NCBI GenBank assembly: GCA_017992055.1
Contig: JAGOPK010000006.1
Coordinates: 45,249 to 109,248, forward strand
Source: Burkholderiaceae bacterium
GTDB lineage: Bacteria; Pseudomonadota; Gammaproteobacteria; Burkholderiales; Burkholderiaceae_C
DNA: 64,000 nt
Reading direction: 5' to 3'
Position numbers and translations under genes: made by a program. The notes beneath the pieces were generated by a model that saw only the letters and a program-made list of their open reading frames with translations, ran no database searches and was not told where the DNA came from. This document shows, piece by piece, positions 34,248-43,091 of this stretch; the first letter of the stretch is position 1, and the number at the start of each line of letters is the position of its first letter.

Positions 34248-35288
34248 ATGATCCCGATGAATGCCTGGTACGTGGCCTGCACGCCGCAGGAAATCGACGA
34301 CAAGCCGCTGGGCCGCACCATCTGCAACCAGAAGATCGTCTTCTACCGCGGCCCGCAGGGCGAGGTGGCGGCACTGGAGGACTGGTGCCCGCACCGCGGC
34401 GCACCGCTGTCGCTGGGCCGGGTCATCGAAGGCAAGCTGGTCTGCGGCTACCACGGCCTGGAAATGGGCTGCGATGGCAAGACCATCGCCATGCCGGGCC
34501 AGCGCGTGCGCGGCTTCGCGCCGGTGCGCAAGTTCCCGGCGGTCGAGCGCCACGGCTTCGTCTGGGTCTGGCCCGGCGAGGCCGACAAGGCCGACGAGGC
34601 CCTGATCCCGCCCTGCCACTGGGCCCATGACCCCGAGTGGGCCTATGGCGGCGGCCTGTACCACATCGCCTGCGACTACCGGCTGATGGTCGACAACCTG
34701 ATGGACCTGACGCACGAGACCTATGTGCATGCCACCAGCATCGGCCAGCCCGAGATCGACGAAACGCCCTGCGTCACCAAGGTCGAGAACGGCGAGGTCA
34801 TCACCAGCCGCTTCATGAACGACATCCCGGCGCCGCCGTTCTGGAAGATGGCGCTGCGCGCCAACGGCCTGCCCGACGACCAGAAGGTGGACCGCTGGCA
34901 GATCTGCCGCTTCAGCCTGCCCAGCCACGTGATGATCGAGGTCGGCGTGGCCCTGGCCGGCCGCGGCGGCTACCAGGCGCCCAAGGAGGCCAAGGCCTAC
35001 AGCATCGTGGTCGACTTCATCACGCCGGAGACCGACACCTCGATCTGGTACTTCTGGGGCATGGCGCGCAACTTCCGCGCCGACGACAAGGCGCTGACGG
35101 CCCAGATCCGCGAAGGCCAGGGCAAGATCTTTGCCGAGGACCAGGAGATGCTGGAGCGCCAGCAGGCCAATCTGCTGCGCTGGCCCGAGCGCAAGCTGCT
35201 GATGCTGAACATCGACGCCGGCGGCGTGCAGTCGCGCAAGCTGATCGAGCAGGCCGTGGCCGCCGAGCAATCACCGGCAGTGGCCTGA
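34248..35288 (+). CDS. vanA: Vanillate O-demethylase oxygenase subunit VanA
   Basis: 346 residues closely matching VanA. The Rieske cluster ligands are Cys47/His49 (CPHRGAPLS) and Cys66/His69 (CGYHGLEM). The mononuclear iron site is NLMDLTHETYVH, with Asp153, His156 and His161, and an N-terminal MNAWYVACTP is characteristic. With VanB it uses O2 and NADH to remove the methoxyl methyl of vanillate, giving protocatechuate and formaldehyde. GGAGAG precedes ATG 34248. Related aromatic O-demethylases remain possible, but resemblance to VanA covers the whole length. First gene of the vanA-vanB-metE-like-TRAP run. Confidence 0.93.
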   Translation: MIPMNAWYVACTPQEIDDKPLGRTICNQKIVFYRGPQGEVAALEDWCPHRGAPLSLGRVIEGKLVCGYHGLEMGCDGKTIAMPGQRVRGFAPVRKFPAVERHGFVWVWPGEADKADEALIPPCHWAHDPEWAYGGGLYHIACDYRLMVDNLMDLTHETYVHATSIGQPEIDETPCVTKVENGEVITSRFMNDIPAPPFWKMALRANGLPDDQKVDRWQICRFSLPSHVMIEVGVALAGRGGYQAPKEAKAYSIVVDFITPETDTSIWYFWGMARNFRADDKALTAQIREGQGKIFAEDQEMLERQQANLLRWPERKLLMLNIDAGGVQSRKLIEQAVAAEQSPAVA

Positions 35289-35290
35289 GC

Positions 35291-36280
35291 ATGGCCATGT
35301 CCCCGCAGACCCTGCGCGTGCGCGTGGCGCGCAAGACCGTCGAGGCCGAAGGCATTGCCGGCCTCACCCTGGTGGCCGCCGATGGCGGGGCGCTGCCGGG
35401 CTTTGCCGCCGGCGCCCATGTGGAGTTGCAGCTGTCGGCCACGCTGCGCCGGCCCTATTCGCTGTGCAATGCGCCGCCGCCGGCGGGGCAGGGCGCCAGC
35501 CACTACGAGCTGGGCGTGCTGCGCGAGCCGGCCTCGCGCGGCGGCTCGGCGGCCGTGCACGAGCGGCTGAACGAAGGCGACGAGCTGGAGATCCAGGCGC
35601 CGCGCAACCTGTTCCCGCTGGCCGAGGCCGCGCCGCTGCACCTGCTTCTGGCCGGCGGCATCGGCATCACGCCGCTGCTGTCCATGGCCCAGCGGCTGGC
35701 CGCCGTGGGGGCCGAGTTCCTGCTGCACCATGCCACGCGCAGCCTGGCGCGCACGCCTTATGTGCAGCGCCTGGCGCAGCAGGCCTGGGCCGACCGGGTG
35801 CACCACCATCCGGACGACGACGCCACGCGGCGGCTGGACATCGCGGCCCTGCTGGCGGCCAGCCGTGAGCGCGAGCCCGGCGCCCATCTGTACGTCTGCG
35901 GTCCGCGTGGCTTCATGGACGCGGTGCTGGCCGCGGCCCGCAGCGGCGGCTGGCCCGAGGCCCAGCTGCACTGGGAAAGCTTTGGCGGCGGCGAGGCCCA
36001 GCCGTCCACCGGCGGCGCCTTCGAGGTGCAGATCGGCCGCGGCGGCCGCGTCATCCCGGTGGCCGCCGACCAGAGCGTGGTCCAGGCCCTGGCCGCGGCC
36101 GGCGTGGAGATCATCACCTCCTGCGGCGAAGGCGTCTGCGGCACCTGCCTGACGCGGGTGCTGGACGGCCTGCCCGAGCACCACGACCAGTACCTGCTGC
36201 CCGAGGAGCAGGCCGCCAACGACCAGTTCCTGCCCTGCTGCTCACGCGCCTGCAGCCCGCGCCTGGTGCTGGACCTGTAG
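35291..36280 (+). CDS. vanB: Vanillate O-demethylase reductase subunit VanB
   Basis: 329 residues, a class IA oxygenase reductase: FMN-binding N-terminal domain (RRPYSLCN at 53-60), NAD-binding domain (GGIGITPLL at 122-130, YVCGPRGFMD) and a C-terminal plant-type [2Fe-2S] domain (Cys278, Cys283, Cys286 in SCGEGVCGTC, and Cys316 or Cys317 in LPCCSRA). It passes NADH electrons to VanA. Starts 2 bp after vanA; a further ATG two codons in is possible. The pair is a complete two-component oxygenase. Confidence 0.93.
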   Translation: MAMSPQTLRVRVARKTVEAEGIAGLTLVAADGGALPGFAAGAHVELQLSATLRRPYSLCNAPPPAGQGASHYELGVLREPASRGGSAAVHERLNEGDELEIQAPRNLFPLAEAAPLHLLLAGGIGITPLLSMAQRLAAVGAEFLLHHATRSLARTPYVQRLAQQAWADRVHHHPDDDATRRLDIAALLAASREREPGAHLYVCGPRGFMDAVLAAARSGGWPEAQLHWESFGGGEAQPSTGGAFEVQIGRGGRVIPVAADQSVVQALAAAGVEIITSCGEGVCGTCLTRVLDGLPEHHDQYLLPEEQAANDQFLPCCSRACSPRLVLDL

Positions 36281-36315
36281 CCGCCGCTGCCGCCATCTTG
36301 GCCATGCCGGGCTGC

Positions 36316-36328
36316 GATAGCTGCTATC
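36316..36328 (+). promoter_or_regulatory. 13-bp palindrome upstream of the MetE-like gene
   Basis: GATAGC-T-GCTATC is a perfect inverted repeat 88 bp before the MetE-like start, in the 136-bp gap after vanB. It may be an operator that lets this gene and the TRAP genes be controlled apart from vanAB; there is no other evidence. Confidence 0.35.
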
Positions 36329-36416
36329 CGCCCGCATGCCGAAGCCGTCAGGGCAAGCGCGGGGTGTGCGCCCCGGGCCTGCCACGCACAATCCCTTCCC
36401 AAACCGAGGATCGCCG

Positions 36417-37541
36417 ATGACCGTTCGCACCACGCCCCCGTTCCGCGCCGACCATGTCGGCAGCTTTCTGCGTCCCGCCTACCTGCTGGCCGCCCGCGAA
36501 GCCAAGGCCAAGGGCGAGATCACGGCCGAGCAGCTGCGTGCGGTGGAGGACAAGGCCATCACCGAGATCGTGCAGTTCCAGCGCGACGTGGGCCTGCAGT
36601 CCATTACCGACGGTGAATTCCGCCGCACCTATTTCCACATCGACTTCCTGGAGCAGCTGGGCGGCGTGAAGACCGACATCCCGGTCACCATCCGCAAGCC
36701 CGATGGCACGGAAGAGCTGGCGCCGCCGGTGATGCGCGTGATCGACAAGGTGCGCCATGCCAAGGACATCCAGCGCGCCGACTTCAACTACCTGAAGTCG
36801 CAGATCGAGGCCCTGGCGCCAGGCGCCACGCCCAAGGTGACGATCCCGTCGCCGACCATGCTGCACTTCCGCGGTGGCCGCGCCGGCATCAGCCGCGAGG
36901 CCTATCCCGAGCTCGATCCCGACTTCTACGACGATGTGGCCCGCGCCTACGGCGACGAGCTGAAGAGCCTGTTCGATGCCGGCTGCCGCTATGTGCAGAT
37001 GGACGACACCAACATGGCCTACCTCTGCGACGAGAAGATGCGCGAGGCGGCGCGCCAGCGCGGCGACGATCCCAACGAGCTGCCGCACCGCTACGCCCGC
37101 TTCATCAACAAGGTGGTGGCGCACAAGCCCGCTGGCATGACGCTGGCCATGCACCTGTGCCGCGGCAACTTCAAGAGCACCTTTGCCGCCCAGGGCAACT
37201 ACGAGCCGGTGGCCGAGGCCCTGCTGTCCGAGATGGACCTGGACGCCTACTTCCTGGAGTACGACGACGACCGCTCGGGCGATTTCCGGCCGCTGCGCTT
37301 CCTGCCCAAGGGCAAGATCGTGGTGCTGGGCCTGGTGACCACCAAGTTCGGCGAGCTGGAAACCAAGGACAGCCTGAAGCGCCGCATCGGCGAGGCCGCC
37401 CAGTACGCACCGCTGGAGCAGCTGGCGCTGAGCCCGCAATGCGGCTTCTCCAGCACCGTGCACGGCAACAACATCGCCGTCGAGGACCAGCGCCGCAAGC
37501 TGGCCCTGGTGGTCGAGACCGCGCACGAGGTCTGGGGCTGA
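36417..37541 (+). CDS. MetE C-terminal-like methyltransferase
   Basis: 374 residues similar to the catalytic domain of cobalamin-independent methionine synthase (MetE), without the N-terminal MetE repeat. The zinc ligands can be assigned: His246 and Cys248 in AMHLCRGNF, Cys342 in LSPQCGFSS, and an acidic residue near Glu281. N-terminal RADHVGSFLRP and TDGEFRR are typical. Short MetE-like enzymes move methyl groups from varied donors to thiols. Next to vanAB and a TRAP transporter, a link to aromatic methyl groups is possible but unproven, because VanAB itself releases formaldehyde. GAGGA precedes ATG 36417. Confidence 0.85.
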   Translation: MTVRTTPPFRADHVGSFLRPAYLLAAREAKAKGEITAEQLRAVEDKAITEIVQFQRDVGLQSITDGEFRRTYFHIDFLEQLGGVKTDIPVTIRKPDGTEELAPPVMRVIDKVRHAKDIQRADFNYLKSQIEALAPGATPKVTIPSPTMLHFRGGRAGISREAYPELDPDFYDDVARAYGDELKSLFDAGCRYVQMDDTNMAYLCDEKMREAARQRGDDPNELPHRYARFINKVVAHKPAGMTLAMHLCRGNFKSTFAAQGNYEPVAEALLSEMDLDAYFLEYDDDRSGDFRPLRFLPKGKIVVLGLVTTKFGELETKDSLKRRIGEAAQYAPLEQLALSPQCGFSSTVHGNNIAVEDQRRKLALVVETAHEVWG

Positions 37542-37591
37542 GGCCCGCCGCGCCCCACCACGCCATCCATCCCGTTCCCCGGAGACGTCGC

Positions 37592-38626
37592 ATGAAGAAG
37601 AGCATTGTCCGCAGCAGCCTGGCCCTGGCCGCCAGCCTGACCCTGGGCCTGGCCGCCCAGGCCCAGGAAGTCACGCTGAAGTTCCACCACATCTGGAACA
37701 ACCAGGCCATGGCCTCGGTGAACGTGATCCAGCCCTGGTGCGACAAGATCGCCAAGGAGTCGGCCAACAAGCTCAAGTGCCAGGTGTTCCCGGCCATGAG
37801 CATGGGCGGCACGCCGCAGCAACTGGTCGACCAGGTCAAGGACGGCGTGGCCGACGTGGTCATCACGCTGCCCGGCTACACCGCCGGGCGCTTTCCGGCA
37901 CTCGAGGTGTTCGAGCTGCCGTTCATGACCAACTCGGCCGAGGTCGGCGCCCGCGCCGCCTGGGACTACCTGCAAAAGCATGCGCTGAAGGAGTTTCCGG
38001 GCACCAAGATCCTGGCCATCTGGGTGCATGACGAAGGCTATGTGCACACGCGCGAGAAGCCCATCCACACGCTGGCCGACTTCAAGGGCCTGAAGATGCG
38101 CGCGCCCACGCGCCAGACCAACAAGCTGCTGGCCCGCCTGGGCGCCACGCCGGTGGGCATGCCGCTGCCGGCGGTGGTGGATGCGGTGAGCAAGGGCACC
38201 ATCGACGGCTTCCTGCTGCCCTGGGAGGTGATGCCCAGCCTGAAGCTGCACGAGATGGTCAAGTTCCACAGCGAGACCGATCCCAGCCGCCCGGCGCTGT
38301 ACAGCGCGGTGTTCGTGTTCGCGATGAACCAGGCCAAGTACGACAGCCTGCCGGCCGATCTGAAGAAGGTCATCGACGACAACCAGGGCGCGGCCTATTC
38401 GCAGGCCATCGGCAAGGTCTGGGATGCCAGCCAGGCCGCCGGCCGCAAGCTGGCCAAGGACCGCGGCAATACCTTCCATACCATCCCGAACGCCGAACTG
38501 GACAACTGGGTCAAGGCCTCGGCGCCGCTGTACGACGACTTCGTGTCCGACATGGACAAGAAGAACCTGCCGGGCAAGCAGATGCTGCAGGACGCACGCG
38601 ACCTGCTGGTCAAGTACCGCAAGTGA
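37592..38626 (+). CDS. TRAP transporter substrate-binding protein (DctP family)
   Basis: 344 residues with a signal peptide (SLALAASLTLGLAAQA-QE). The mature protein has TRAP solute-receptor features: LKFHHIWNN start, GVADVVITLPGYTAGRFP, and the carboxylate-binding arginine region LKMRAPTRQTNKLLARLGATPVGM in shortened form KMRAPTR. It is periplasmic and hands its ligand to the DctQ-DctM permease. The ligand is likely an organic acid; given vanAB, an aromatic acid such as vanillate is a fair guess. GGAG lies 8 bases before the ATG. Confidence 0.9.
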   Translation: MKKSIVRSSLALAASLTLGLAAQAQEVTLKFHHIWNNQAMASVNVIQPWCDKIAKESANKLKCQVFPAMSMGGTPQQLVDQVKDGVADVVITLPGYTAGRFPALEVFELPFMTNSAEVGARAAWDYLQKHALKEFPGTKILAIWVHDEGYVHTREKPIHTLADFKGLKMRAPTRQTNKLLARLGATPVGMPLPAVVDAVSKGTIDGFLLPWEVMPSLKLHEMVKFHSETDPSRPALYSAVFVFAMNQAKYDSLPADLKKVIDDNQGAAYSQAIGKVWDASQAAGRKLAKDRGNTFHTIPNAELDNWVKASAPLYDDFVSDMDKKNLPGKQMLQDARDLLVKYRK

Positions 38627-38691
38627 CGGTGTGATGGCATGCCGGCGACGGCTGGCATGCCTGCAAGAAGAACTCGTTGGGGAGAGGGCGC

Positions 38692-39228
38692 ATGCACCTC
38701 CTGTTCAAGCGCATCGCGCTGTGGTTTGCGCTGGCCGGCGGCCTGGCCGCCAGTGCGCTGGCCCTGCTGACCGTGGTCAGCATCGTCGGCCGCGCCGGCT
38801 GGTCCACGCCCATCCAGGGCGACGTGGAGATGATGCAGATGGGCATCGCCCTGTCCATCTCGCTGTCCCTGCCCTGGTGCCAGCTGCATGGCAGCAACAT
38901 CATCGTCGACTTCTTCACCCAGAACCTGGGCCAGCGCAGCAACCGCCGGCTCGACGGCATCGGTGCGCTGATGCTGGCGCTGATGTGCGCGCTGCTGGCC
39001 TGGCGTACCGGCGCCGGCGCCATTGCCGTGCAGGCCGCTGACGAGCAGACCATGATCATCGGCCTGCCGATGTGGTGGGCCTATGCGATGCTGGCGCCGG
39101 GCCTGGCGCTGACCGCGCTGATCGCGCTGTGGCAGGCCCAGCGCCTGCTGCGCGGGCTGGACGCGATGGCCGTGGCCGAGAGCGAGGCCGCCGCCGCCAC
39201 CGCCGGCGCCGCAGGAGCGGTGCGATGA
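38692..39228 (+). CDS. TRAP transporter small permease (DctQ family)
   Basis: 178 residues with four membrane segments, the expected size of a DctQ subunit. Start ATG 38692 follows GGGGAGAGG; a TTG fifteen bases upstream is less likely. The typical VSIVGRAGW and GIALSISLSLPWCQLHGSNIIVDF stretches are present, the second marking the conserved helix 2-3 region. Its stop overlaps the ATG of dctM (ATGA). It works with the DctP receptor and DctM to import one acidic compound with Na+. Confidence 0.9.
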   Translation: MHLLFKRIALWFALAGGLAASALALLTVVSIVGRAGWSTPIQGDVEMMQMGIALSISLSLPWCQLHGSNIIVDFFTQNLGQRSNRRLDGIGALMLALMCALLAWRTGAGAIAVQAADEQTMIIGLPMWWAYAMLAPGLALTALIALWQAQRLLRGLDAMAVAESEAAAATAGAAGAVR

Positions 39229-40550
39229 GCGCCACCGCCATCGGCCTGTGCATGTTCGGCGCCATGCTGGCGCTGATGGCGCTGCGCGTGCCCATCGCTG
39301 CGGCCATGTTCATTCCCGGCGCGGCCGGCTACATGGCCATGTCCGGCGACACCGCGCTGCTGAACCTGCTCAAGGGCAGTGCGGTGGCGCGGCTGACGGT
39401 CTACGACCTGAGCGTGATCCCGCTGTTCCTGCTGATGGGCCAGTTCGCCACCCAGGGCGGGCTGTCGCGGGCGCTGTTCCAGGCCGCGGCGGCCTTCGTC
39501 GGCCACATCCGCGGTGGCCTGGCCATGGCCGCCATCCTGTCGGCCGGCGCCTTTGGCGCGGTCTGCGGCTCGTCGGTGGCCACTTCGGCCACCATCACCC
39601 AGGTGGCCTATCCGCCGATGAAGGCCATGGGCTACCACGGCCGCTTGACCACCGGCGCGCTGGCCACCGGCGGCACGCTGGGCATCCTGATCCCGCCGTC
39701 GGTGCCACTGGTGGTGTATGCCATCCTCACCGAGCAGAACGTCGGCAAGCTGTTTGCCGCGGCCATGCTGCCGGGCATCGTGGCCATGCTGGGCTACATC
39801 GTCGTCATCGCGCTGATGTGCCGCGTGAACCCCTCGCTGGCCCAGCCCAGCCAGCCCCTGCCCTGGAGCCAGCGCTTTGCCGCGCTGCTGGGCGTGTGGC
39901 CGATCGCGGTGATCTTCGTGATCGTCTTCGGCGGCATCTACGGCGGCGTGTTCTCGCCCACCGAGGGCGCGGCGGTGGGCGCCTTCGGCACCTTCGTCGC
40001 GGCGCTGGCGCGGCGCGAGCTGAGCCTGGAAGGCATACGCCGCAGCTTCCTGGGCACGGCCGAGACCTCGGCCATGGTGTTCATGATCTTCCTCGGCGCC
40101 GACATGATGAACTCGGCCCTGGCCCTGACCCAGATGCCGGCCGCGCTGGCGCAGTGGGTGGGCTCGCTGCCGGTGGCGCCGCTGGTCATCATCGCCGCCA
40201 TCATGCTCAGCTACATCCTGCTGGGCTGCGTGATGGACGAGCTGTCGATGATGCTGCTGACCATCCCGGTGATCTTCCCGGCGGTGATGGCGCTGGACCT
40301 GTTCGGCCTGGCGCCCGAGGGCAAGGCCATCTGGTTCGGCATCCTGGTGCTGATGACGGTCAGCTTCGGCCTGATCGCGCCGCCGGTGGGCCTGAACGTC
40401 TACGTCGTCAACAGCATCGCCAAGGACGTGCCCATGGCCGAGACCTACAAGGGCGTGCTGCCCTTCCTGGCCAGCGACCTGATCCGCATGGCGCTGCTGC
40501 TGTTCTTCCCGTCGCTGACGCTGGGCGTGGTGGCGCTGTTCTTCAAATAG
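39225..40550 (+). CDS. TRAP transporter large permease (DctM family)
   Basis: 441 residues with about twelve membrane segments, the DctM subunit that carries the Na+-coupled transport path. Signatures include RVPIAAAMFIPGAAGY, GAVCGSSVATSATITQVAYPPM (only partly quoted: GSSVATSATITQ), GGTLGILIPPSVPLVVY and the C-terminal GLIAPPVGLNVYV. The start overlaps dctQ by 4 bp. The gene ends 8 bp into the convergent DUF442 gene. Confidence 0.93.
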   Translation: MSATAIGLCMFGAMLALMALRVPIAAAMFIPGAAGYMAMSGDTALLNLLKGSAVARLTVYDLSVIPLFLLMGQFATQGGLSRALFQAAAAFVGHIRGGLAMAAILSAGAFGAVCGSSVATSATITQVAYPPMKAMGYHGRLTTGALATGGTLGILIPPSVPLVVYAILTEQNVGKLFAAAMLPGIVAMLGYIVVIALMCRVNPSLAQPSQPLPWSQRFAALLGVWPIAVIFVIVFGGIYGGVFSPTEGAAVGAFGTFVAALARRELSLEGIRRSFLGTAETSAMVFMIFLGADMMNSALALTQMPAALAQWVGSLPVAPLVIIAAIMLSYILLGCVMDELSMMLLTIPVIFPAVMALDLFGLAPEGKAIWFGILVLMTVSFGLIAPPVGLNVYVVNSIAKDVPMAETYKGVLPFLASDLIRMALLLFFPSLTLGVVALFFK

Positions 40551-40902
40551 CCAGCGCCTGCTGGTACAGCCGGGTGGAGCGTGCACCCGAGCGGCAGAAG
40601 GCCAGCACCGGATGCGGCAGCTCGGCCAGCAGGGCCTTGAACGCGGCGATCTGCTCGGGCGACTGCCAGCCGCCGTCCACCGGCAGGTGGCGGTAGACCA
40701 GGCCGGCGGCCTGGGCTGCGGCTTCCATCGCCGCGCTGGTCGGCTGGTCGGGGCCGTGCTCGAAATCGGGCCGGTTGTTGATGACGCTCTTGAAGCCCAG
40801 GCGCGCGGCCTCGGCCATGGCCTCGGGCGTCAGCTGGGGCGCGACGCAGACGGTGTCGGCGACGGGGCGCAGCGGGAGGGTGGTCGGCAGGGAGGTGTCC
40901 AT
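40543..40902 (-). CDS. TIGR01244/DUF442 family sulfur transferase-phosphatase
   Basis: 119 residues similar to the Blh-type DUF442 domain. The active-site loop is CRSGARST (Cys103, Arg108), as in rhodanese and dual-specificity phosphatase relatives, and the N-terminal half has APQLTPEAMAEAARLGFKSVINNRP in shortened form GFKSVINNRPD. Such domains in other bacteria are linked to sulfide handling, but this stand-alone copy has no sulfide gene nearby. An upstream TTG in frame was rejected in favour of ATG 40902. It lies downstream of GatB/YqeY. Confidence 0.83.
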   Translation of the reverse strand: MDTSLPTTLPLRPVADTVCVAPQLTPEAMAEAARLGFKSVINNRPDFEHGPDQPTSAAMEAAAQAAGLVYRHLPVDGGWQSPEQIAAFKALLAELPHPVLAFCRSGARSTRLYQQALAI

Positions 40903-40927
40903 GGTTGGCAAGCTTACCGTGCCGTGC

Positions 40928-41383
40928 TCACTTGGCCAGCGCGGCCTTCACCGCCGCCGACACCTGGGCCATCTCGGCCTTGCCGGCCAGGCGCGCCTTG
41001 GCCGCGGCCATCAGCTTGCCCATGTCGCCCGGGCCCAGCGCGGCCGCGCCGCCCAGTCCGGCCACGATCTCGGCCACCTCGGCGGCAATCTCCTCGGCCG
41101 ACAGCCGCGCCGGCAGATAGGCCTGCAGCACGGTCAGCTCGGCGGCCTCCTTGTCGGCCAGGTCCTGGCGGCCGGCGCCCTGGTAGGCGGCGATCGAGTC
41201 CTTGCGCTGCTTGATCAGCTTGTCGACCACGGCCACCAGCTGGGCGTCGTCCAGCGTGATGCGCTCGTCGACCTCGCGCTGCTTGACCGCGGCCAGCAGC
41301 ATGCGGATGGCCGACAGGCGCTGGCTGTCCTTGGCGCGCATCGCGGCCTTCATGTCCTCGGTGATCTGGTCCTTCAGGCTCAT
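40928..41383 (-). CDS. yqeY: GatB/YqeY domain protein
   Basis: 151 residues of the YqeY family, similar to the tail of the GatB amidotransferase subunit: MSLKDQITEDMKAAMRAKD at the start, RLSAIRMLLAAVKQREVD, and the C-terminal GPGDMGKLMAAAKARLAGKAE. Its precise function is not settled; it accompanies rpsU and often dnaG in many genomes. GAGGAA precedes ATG 41383, which I prefer to the upstream in-frame ATG at 41410. dnaG and rpoD are not found downstream here. Confidence 0.92.
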   Translation of the reverse strand: MSLKDQITEDMKAAMRAKDSQRLSAIRMLLAAVKQREVDERITLDDAQLVAVVDKLIKQRKDSIAAYQGAGRQDLADKEAAELTVLQAYLPARLSAEEIAAEVAEIVAGLGGAAALGPGDMGKLMAAAKARLAGKAEMAQVSAAVKAALAK

Positions 41384-41409
41384 GGCAATTCCTCGGCGAA
41401 GAAATGACA

Positions 41410-41438
41410 ACGCCCGCTGCGGCGTCCCGCGCGGGCGT
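41410..41438 (-). terminator. Intrinsic terminator after rpsU
   Basis: ACGCCCGC (41410-41417) pairs with GCGGGCGT (41431-41438) across a 13-base loop. Read on the minus strand, the stem is followed by a T-rich run (TGTCATTTCTTC). It lies between the rpsU stop and yqeY, so it probably ends or attenuates the abundant rpsU transcript while some readthrough feeds yqeY. Confidence 0.62.
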
Positions 41439-41482
41439 GTGGCTCGTATCCCGTCGGCGCCAAGCTGGCGCCGGCATCGCGA

Positions 41483-41695
41483 TCAGTACAGCTTCTTGGG
41501 CAGCTGCATGCTGCGCACGCGCTTGTAGTGGCGCTTGACGGCGGCGGCCTTCTTGCGCTTGCGCTCGGCGGTGGGCTTCTCGTAGAACTCGCGGGCGCGC
41601 AGGTCGGTCAGCAGGCCCAGCTTCTCGATGGTGCGCTTGAAGCGGCGCAGTGCGACGTCGAACGGCTCGTTTTCCTTGACGCGAATCGTGGTCAT
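41483..41695 (-). CDS. rpsU: 30S ribosomal protein S21
   Basis: 70 residues with the standard S21 sequence: [20 protein letters not shown], the [11 protein letters not shown] helix and a very basic tail ([16 protein letters not shown]). S21 joins the 30S subunit late and aids initiation on the mRNA leader. The start is ATG 41695; a longer open frame upstream reads into promoter DNA and was rejected. yqeY follows after a terminator. Confidence 0.97.
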
Positions 41696-41767
41696 GTAAA
41701 GATCGTATCCAGTAAAAAATTGCGCTCGGTGTTCCGGACTCGGCTGCGGCACTCCGGATGTGCCGGG

Positions 41768-41793
41768 GCGTTGTTCCACATGCGTTGTTCCAC
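41768..41793. repeat. Two 12-bp direct repeats upstream of rpsU
   Basis: GCGTTGTTCCAC occurs at 41768-41779 and again at 41782-41793, separated by two bases (14-bp period, just over one helical turn). It lies 73-98 bp before the rpsU start, in the gap between the YhiN-like gene and rpsU. The spacing suggests two adjacent protein-binding sites. Confidence 0.7.
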
Positions 41794-41852
41794 GTGGTCT
41801 AACACCCTGGGCCGGGGAATCGACGCGCGGTTTGCCAGCAAAGACAGCGATT

Positions 41853-43091
41853 CTAGCGCGGATTCGTCGGCTTTTCCAGTGCCCGTGCACAGGCGGCTGC
41901 GCTGGCCCAGGCCCACTGGAAGTTGTAGCCGCCCAGCCAGCCGGTCACGTCGACCACCTCGCCGATGAAATGCAGGCCGGCCAGGCGCCGGCTGCCGAGG
42001 TGGCGCGAGTCCAGCTCGCGCGTGTCCACGCCGCCGGCCATGACCTCGGCCTTGCGCCAGCCCTCGGTGCCGCTGGGCACCAGGCTCCAGCGCTGCAGGG
42101 CCTCGGCCAGGCGGTTGGCATCGCGGTCGCGCAGTTCGGGCATGGGTTTGTCGGCCGGCAGTTCCAGCCTGGCCAGCCAGGCCTCGGCCAGGCGCTGCGG
42201 CAGCCACGTGGCCAGCTCGTTGCCCAGCTGGCGGCGTGAGCTGGCCTTGGCGTCGCGCAGCAGCGCGGCCAGGTCGCGGCCGGGCAGCAGGTCCAGCGTG
42301 AGGGCGGCGCCCGGCTGCCAGAAGCTGGAGATCTGCAGCACGGCCGGGCCGCTCAAGCCGCGGTGGGTGAACAGCAGGTCTTCGACGAAGTGCCCGCCGC
42401 CCTTCTTGGCCCCGCTGCGGATGTCGACCTCCAGCGCCAGGCCGGCCAGCGCGCTGAACGGCGCCCAGTCGGCGGCGTCGAAGGTCAGCGGCACCAGGGC
42501 CGGGCGTGGCTCGACGATGCGGTGCCCGAACTGGCGCGCCAGGCGCAGGCCGAAGTCGCTGGCACCGATCTTGGGCACCGGCAGGCCGCCGGTGGCCACC
42601 ACCAGCTGTGGCGCCGCCACCTCGCCGCGGTCGGTGGCCAGCGTGAAGCGGGTCTGGCCGTCGATGAGCTCGTGCCGCACCTCGGCCACGCGGCAGGGCT
42701 GCCAGCGCTCGACCTGGCCGGCCGCGCATTCGTCGAGCAGCAGGCGGATGATCTGCTCGGCCGAGTCATCGCAGAACAGCTGGCCGCGGTGCTTCTCGTG
42801 GAAGGCAATGCCGTGGCGGCGCACCAGGGCGATGAAGTCGGCCGGCGTGTAGCGGGCCAGCGCCGAGCGGCAGAAGTTGGGGTTGGCCGACAGGAAATTG
42901 GCCGGCGTCGCCTCGCGGTTGGTGAAGTTGCAGCGGCCGCCGCCGGAGATGCGGATCTTCTCGGCCACGCGCTCGGCATGGTCGATCAGCAGCACGCGCA
43001 GGCCGCGCTGGCCGGCGATGCCGGCGGCAAACAGGCCGGCTGCGCCGGCGCCGATGATGATGGCGTCGAAGCGTGGCGCGGCGTCAGGCAT
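41853..43091 (-). CDS. NAD(P)/FAD-dependent oxidoreductase (YhiN/HI0933 family)
   Basis: 412 residues of the HI0933-like flavoprotein family. The FAD-binding motif is [16 protein letters not shown] at 11-26; [26 protein letters not shown] and the C-terminal [19 protein letters not shown] are family hallmarks. The reaction is unknown; members may act on tRNA or reduce quinones. Its start overlaps the ybiB-like gene by 8 bp, so the two are co-transcribed. Confidence 0.92.

Noticed and set aside
40909-40911. TTG as start of the DUF442 protein
   Set aside because: An ATG three codons later (40902) gives the usual family N-terminus.
41696-41890. N-terminal extension of ribosomal protein S21
   Set aside because: S21 is 70-71 residues in this group and the extension reads through promoter DNA with the direct repeats.
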